Assembly: GCA_016780765.1 (NCBI GenBank)
Contig: JADHLH010000015.1
Span: 1 to 36,885 of the forward strand
Direction: 5' to 3'
DNA: 36,885 nucleotides
Origin: Alphaproteobacteria bacterium
Lineage (GTDB): Bacteria > Pseudomonadota > Alphaproteobacteria > Puniceispirillales > Puniceispirillaceae
Below, piece after piece: positions 35,081-36,885 of the stretch. The stretch's first letter is position 1, and every line of letters begins with the position of its first letter. Made by a program: the position numbers and the translations under genes. The notes under the pieces are model-generated. The model was given only the letters and a program-made list of their open reading frames with translations. It was not told the origin of the DNA and ran no database searches.

Positions 35081-35122
35081 TATAAATGCGGGCGTATAAA
35101 TGCGGGTGTATAAATACGGGTG
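35081..35122. repeat. 14-bp tandem array upstream of tRNA-Thr
   Basis: TATAAATGCGGGCG, TATAAATGCGGGTG and TATAAATACGGGTG follow one another from 35081. Each unit carries a -10-like TATAAA. It lies between hemY and the predicted tRNA-Thr promoter. Confidence 0.93.
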
Positions 35123-35129
35123 GGGCCAA

Positions 35130-35158
35130 TTGCCCTGATCGCGCAAACGCGTTATAAG
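35130..35158 (+). promoter_or_regulatory. Predicted sigma70-type promoter of tRNA-Thr
   Basis: TTGCCC (35130-35135) and TATAAG (35153-35158) are separated by 17 bp. Transcription would start a few bases before the mature tRNA. Read-through would enter the left inverted-repeat arm and the recombinase gene. Confidence 0.6.
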
Positions 35159-35168
35159 CGCCGCCATC

Positions 35169-35242
35169 GCCCGCTTAGTTAAATGGTATAACGGGTCATT
35201 CGTAATGATTAGTTGGGGGTTCGATTCCCTCAGCGGGCACCA
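35169..35242 (+). tRNA. tRNA-Thr (anticodon CGT)
   Basis: The cloverleaf is complete. The acceptor GCCCGCT/AGCGGGC is followed by an A discriminator and an encoded CCA. The D-arm is GTTA..TAAC. The anticodon stem GGTCA/TGATT encloses loop TTCGTAA with anticodon CGT. The T-arm is GGGGG-TTCGATT-CCCTC. It reads ACG threonine codons. The inverted-repeat arm starts on its final A, so it is the probable attachment site of the right-hand element. Confidence 0.95.
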
Positions 35243-35311
35243 CTCACCGTGTTACACCTGCCATAAAGCACCTTGATTCAAGCAGTTAGTCAATCACTGC
35301 TGAATTGGGTA
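35242..35311 (+). repeat. Left arm of a 70-bp inverted repeat
   Basis: These 70 bases match the reverse complement of 36816-36885 at 68 positions; mismatches are at 35264 (T/C) and 35284 (A/C). The match begins exactly at the last base of the tRNA-Thr CCA and ends 6 bp before the recombinase ATG. Inside are short dyads: GTGT-T-ACAC, TTGA-T-TCAA, and AGCAGT/ACTGCT spaced by 9. It is a candidate recombination site. Confidence 0.95.
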
Positions 35312-35317
35312 GGTCGC

Positions 35318-36445
35318 ATGGTAGGTCAAATAAACCATCATCTGTATCGCAAGCGTGGCTTCTACTACTTCTGTAGGCGTGTGCCGAAGGCATTGCTGGA
35401 ACATTATCCAAAGCCCCGCATCGTGGTGGCCTTGAAGACAAGGCAGTTCCGTGATGCCTTGAGGCAAAGCCAAATCATATCCAAGAGACTGGATGACCAG
35501 TGGTTCCATATGCAGCTGGATGCGATGGGGCTGGATAATGTGCAGAGCAAACTGTTCCAGCCTGTTAAGCTGTCTGCACCTCTGATGTCAGAAGCAACCA
35601 GCTTCTATCTGAGATTGAAGGGCGACGGTAAGGACAAGGTCTTCATCCGTGCAGCCCAACGTAATGCTGCCTCAGTAATTGAGGTATTGGGCGACAGACG
35701 CATCAATGACTATGCGTCATCAGAGGCTGGCAAGCTGCGTGATGTGCTGCTGGACAGAGGACTGGCTGTTACCTCTATCAAGAGGATGTTCGGGTCTGTG
35801 AAAGCCATCATCAATCTGGCAATGGCAGAGCATGGCATTGAAGGGCGCAATCCCTTTGCCAGCATCTATATGCCGGATGAGATGCCAGAAGAACGCCAGC
35901 CAATACCTGTGGATGCCATCAGACGAATCCAGAAGGAGTGCATGACCGCAGATGATGAGAACAGGTGGCTGCTTGCTCTTATCAGCGACACAGGCATGAG
36001 GCTGTCAGAGGCTGCTGGGCTGGCCAGAGATGACATCGTGCTACACACAGACATACCCCATATCATTGTCCGCCCCCATCCGTGGAGGCGTCTCAAGACA
36101 AAAGGCAGTGAAAGGCTAGTGCCATTGGTTGGGGCAAGCCTGTGGGCTGCCAAGAGACTGCAACAGCATGATAGTAGCTATGCCTTCCCCCGATACTGCG
36201 ATGGCAAAACATGTAACGCTAACTCAGCCAGTGCTGCTCTTAACAAATGGCTGAAGCCAAGAGTGAACAAGCATGCCGTGGTGCATAGCCTTCGTCATTC
36301 CATGCGAGACAGGCTACGTGCAGTTGAATGTCCATCAGACATCATCGACCAGATAGGTGGATGGTCATCATCAACGGTGGGTGCATCCTATGGCAAAGGC
36401 TTTGAACTGCCTGTGCTGGCCAAGTGGATGAAGATGATGGAGGGG
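35318..36445 (+). CDS. Tyrosine recombinase/integrase (tRNA-Thr-associated)
   Basis: This 375-residue site-specific recombinase is read from the ATG just inside the inverted-repeat arm, with TAGG a few bases upstream. A TTG-initiated form from 35273, inside the arm, would be longer. Its stop codon is TAG at 36446-36448. The N-terminal segment LYRKRGFYYFCRRVPKAL (about 9-26) is typical of integrases with a DUF6538-like start. A SAM-like core-binding domain follows. Catalytic residues are R228 (TGMRLSEA), K262 (KTKGSER), H323 and R326 (HSLRH), W349 in place of the second His (GGWSS), and nucleophile Y358 (ASYG). All are present, so the enzyme looks intact. Codon use is less GC-rich than the neighbours, consistent with transfer. 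Confidence 0.92.
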
Positions 36446-36472
36446 TAGTGGTGAATTCTAAAAACCCAGCAC

Positions 36473-36766
36473 CTACAACTGATACCCCTTTCCCAAAAAG
36501 TACCTTGAAATACCGTAGGAATAAATCAATAGAAAAACTAGGTTCACCCATTTTAACTGAGGTTCGGTGCGTAACCACGCACAGTAAATCCAAATCAAAC
36601 AAAACGGGAAGGACAAAAACATAGTGAGTGGGTACCAATCAAAAATGATTGCTATAGCGCTTAATAAACCAAGTAATAGGGCAATATTTTTTAGTATTTT
36701 TTCTGTTTTTACAGAGATTTCAGAGGGTAATAAAAATTTAAAAACTGCGTTAACTAAACTGTCCAC
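36473..36766 (-). CDS. Small three-helix membrane protein, AT-rich cargo ORF
   Basis: This 97-residue minus-strand ORF reads inward from the right repeat arm and converges on the recombinase gene, 24 bp away. Three hydrophobic segments are visible (about 27-43, 47-65 and 73-90), with Trp/Tyr near their ends. This resembles small DUF6552-type three-helix proteins, a tentative likeness. The start must be the GTG at 36766, because TAA directly precedes it; AAGG lies about 10 bases upstream. Base composition is markedly AT-rich compared with the rest of the window. The overlapping plus-strand frames look less protein-like. Function unknown. Confidence 0.55.
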   Translation of the reverse strand: MDSLVNAVFKFLLPSEISVKTEKILKNIALLLGLLSAIAIIFDWYPLTMFLSFPFCLIWIYCAWLRTEPQLKWVNLVFLLIYSYGISRYFLGKGYQL

Positions 36767-36815
36767 TTACATGTCGCCTTATGAAAAACTTATTACTGAG
36801 TTTCAGTATCTTAAA

Positions 36816-36885
36816 TACCCAATTCAGCAGTGATTGACTAACGGCTTGAATCAAGGTGCTTTGTGGCAGGTGTAACACGGTGAGT
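36816..36885 (-). repeat. Right arm of the 70-bp inverted repeat, running to the window edge
   Basis: This is the inverted copy of 35242-35311, 68/70 identical, with the match unbroken at the last base of the window. The next base outside would correspond to the second C of a tRNA CCA if the symmetry continues. It is therefore a truncated view of a longer repeat. Confidence 0.95.

Noticed and set aside
36424-36833. Two plus-strand frames (36424-36624 and 36624-36833) in the AT-rich segment
   Set aside because: They overlap the recombinase end or run antisense to the hydrophobic minus-strand ORF. The second simply ends inside the repeat arm. The minus-strand frame has a clearer protein pattern.
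36816-36885. The terminal inverted repeat as a simple fold-back assembly or amplification artefact
   Set aside because: A fold-back copy of the same molecule would be identical and would enclose self-complementary DNA. The arms differ at two positions and enclose 1.5 kb of unique sequence. A chimera from strain variants cannot be fully excluded without reads.

Overview
The window is GC-rich, densely packed bacterial chromosome. Gene content and order point to an alphaproteobacterium. The diagnostic blocks are rpmH-rnpA-yidD-yidC-engB-argB, dapD-dapE, def-fmt-truA, dnaX-ybaB-recR preceded by the SRP RNA, and EVE/gpsA/tsaD next to hemC-hemD-hemX(mitofilin-like)-hemY. A free-living marine SAR116/Puniceispirillales-type organism is possible, but that is an inference. 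A Gram-negative envelope is shown directly by kdsB, a lipid-A-type sugar-modification trio, and the diaminopimelate genes. Apart from the extreme ends the content is housekeeping DNA. No gene-free stretch exceeds about 300 bases.

Layout. Positions 1-115 hold the N-terminus of a tyrosine recombinase pointing out of the window, just downstream of tRNA-Arg(ACG) (218-294, minus). Then come gpt (purine salvage), an orphan sensor histidine kinase (minus), and the ribosome/RNase P/membrane-insertion operon rpmH-rnpA-yidD-yidC-engB. These are followed by argB, a HAD nucleotidase, dapD-dapE and a small membrane protein. The minus-strand def-fmt-truA operon (initiator-Met metabolism and tRNA modification) is divergent from rmuC. 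A minus-strand block runs kdsB, pheA, SRP RNA, dnaX, ybaB, recR. Then come cytochrome c, a HisN-like phosphatase and a GhrA-like reductase (plus), and pepA and a MATE exporter (minus). Next are three overlapping or close plus-strand genes: an ArnT/PMT-type glycosyltransferase, a GT2 polyprenyl-phosphate glycosyltransferase and a LAB_N-domain membrane protein. EVE, gpsA and tsaD (minus) are divergent from the tetrapyrrole genes hemC, hemD, hemX-like and hemY-like.

The right end changes character. Directly after tRNA-Thr(CGT) (35169-35242) lies a 70-bp sequence that recurs in inverted orientation at the very end of the window (36816-36885), 68/70 identical. Between the two arms are a complete tyrosine recombinase reading inward from the left arm and a small AT-rich three-helix membrane-protein ORF reading inward from the right arm. 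The left arm starts on the last A of the tRNA CCA, and the right arm is still matching at the window edge. This makes a compact candidate invertible or head-to-head integrated element, and it is the most unusual object here.

A second, window-wide signal is a large number of short tandem duplications. Inside genes (rnpA, yidD, dapD, fmt, dnaX, hemX, hemY) the unit is always a multiple of three (12, 15, 18, 21 or 24 bp). At three separate intergenic sites it is 14 bp. The protein-level result is repeat tails and linkers such as (LDKGN)n in RnpA and PEPQAEPQ-type repeats in DnaX.
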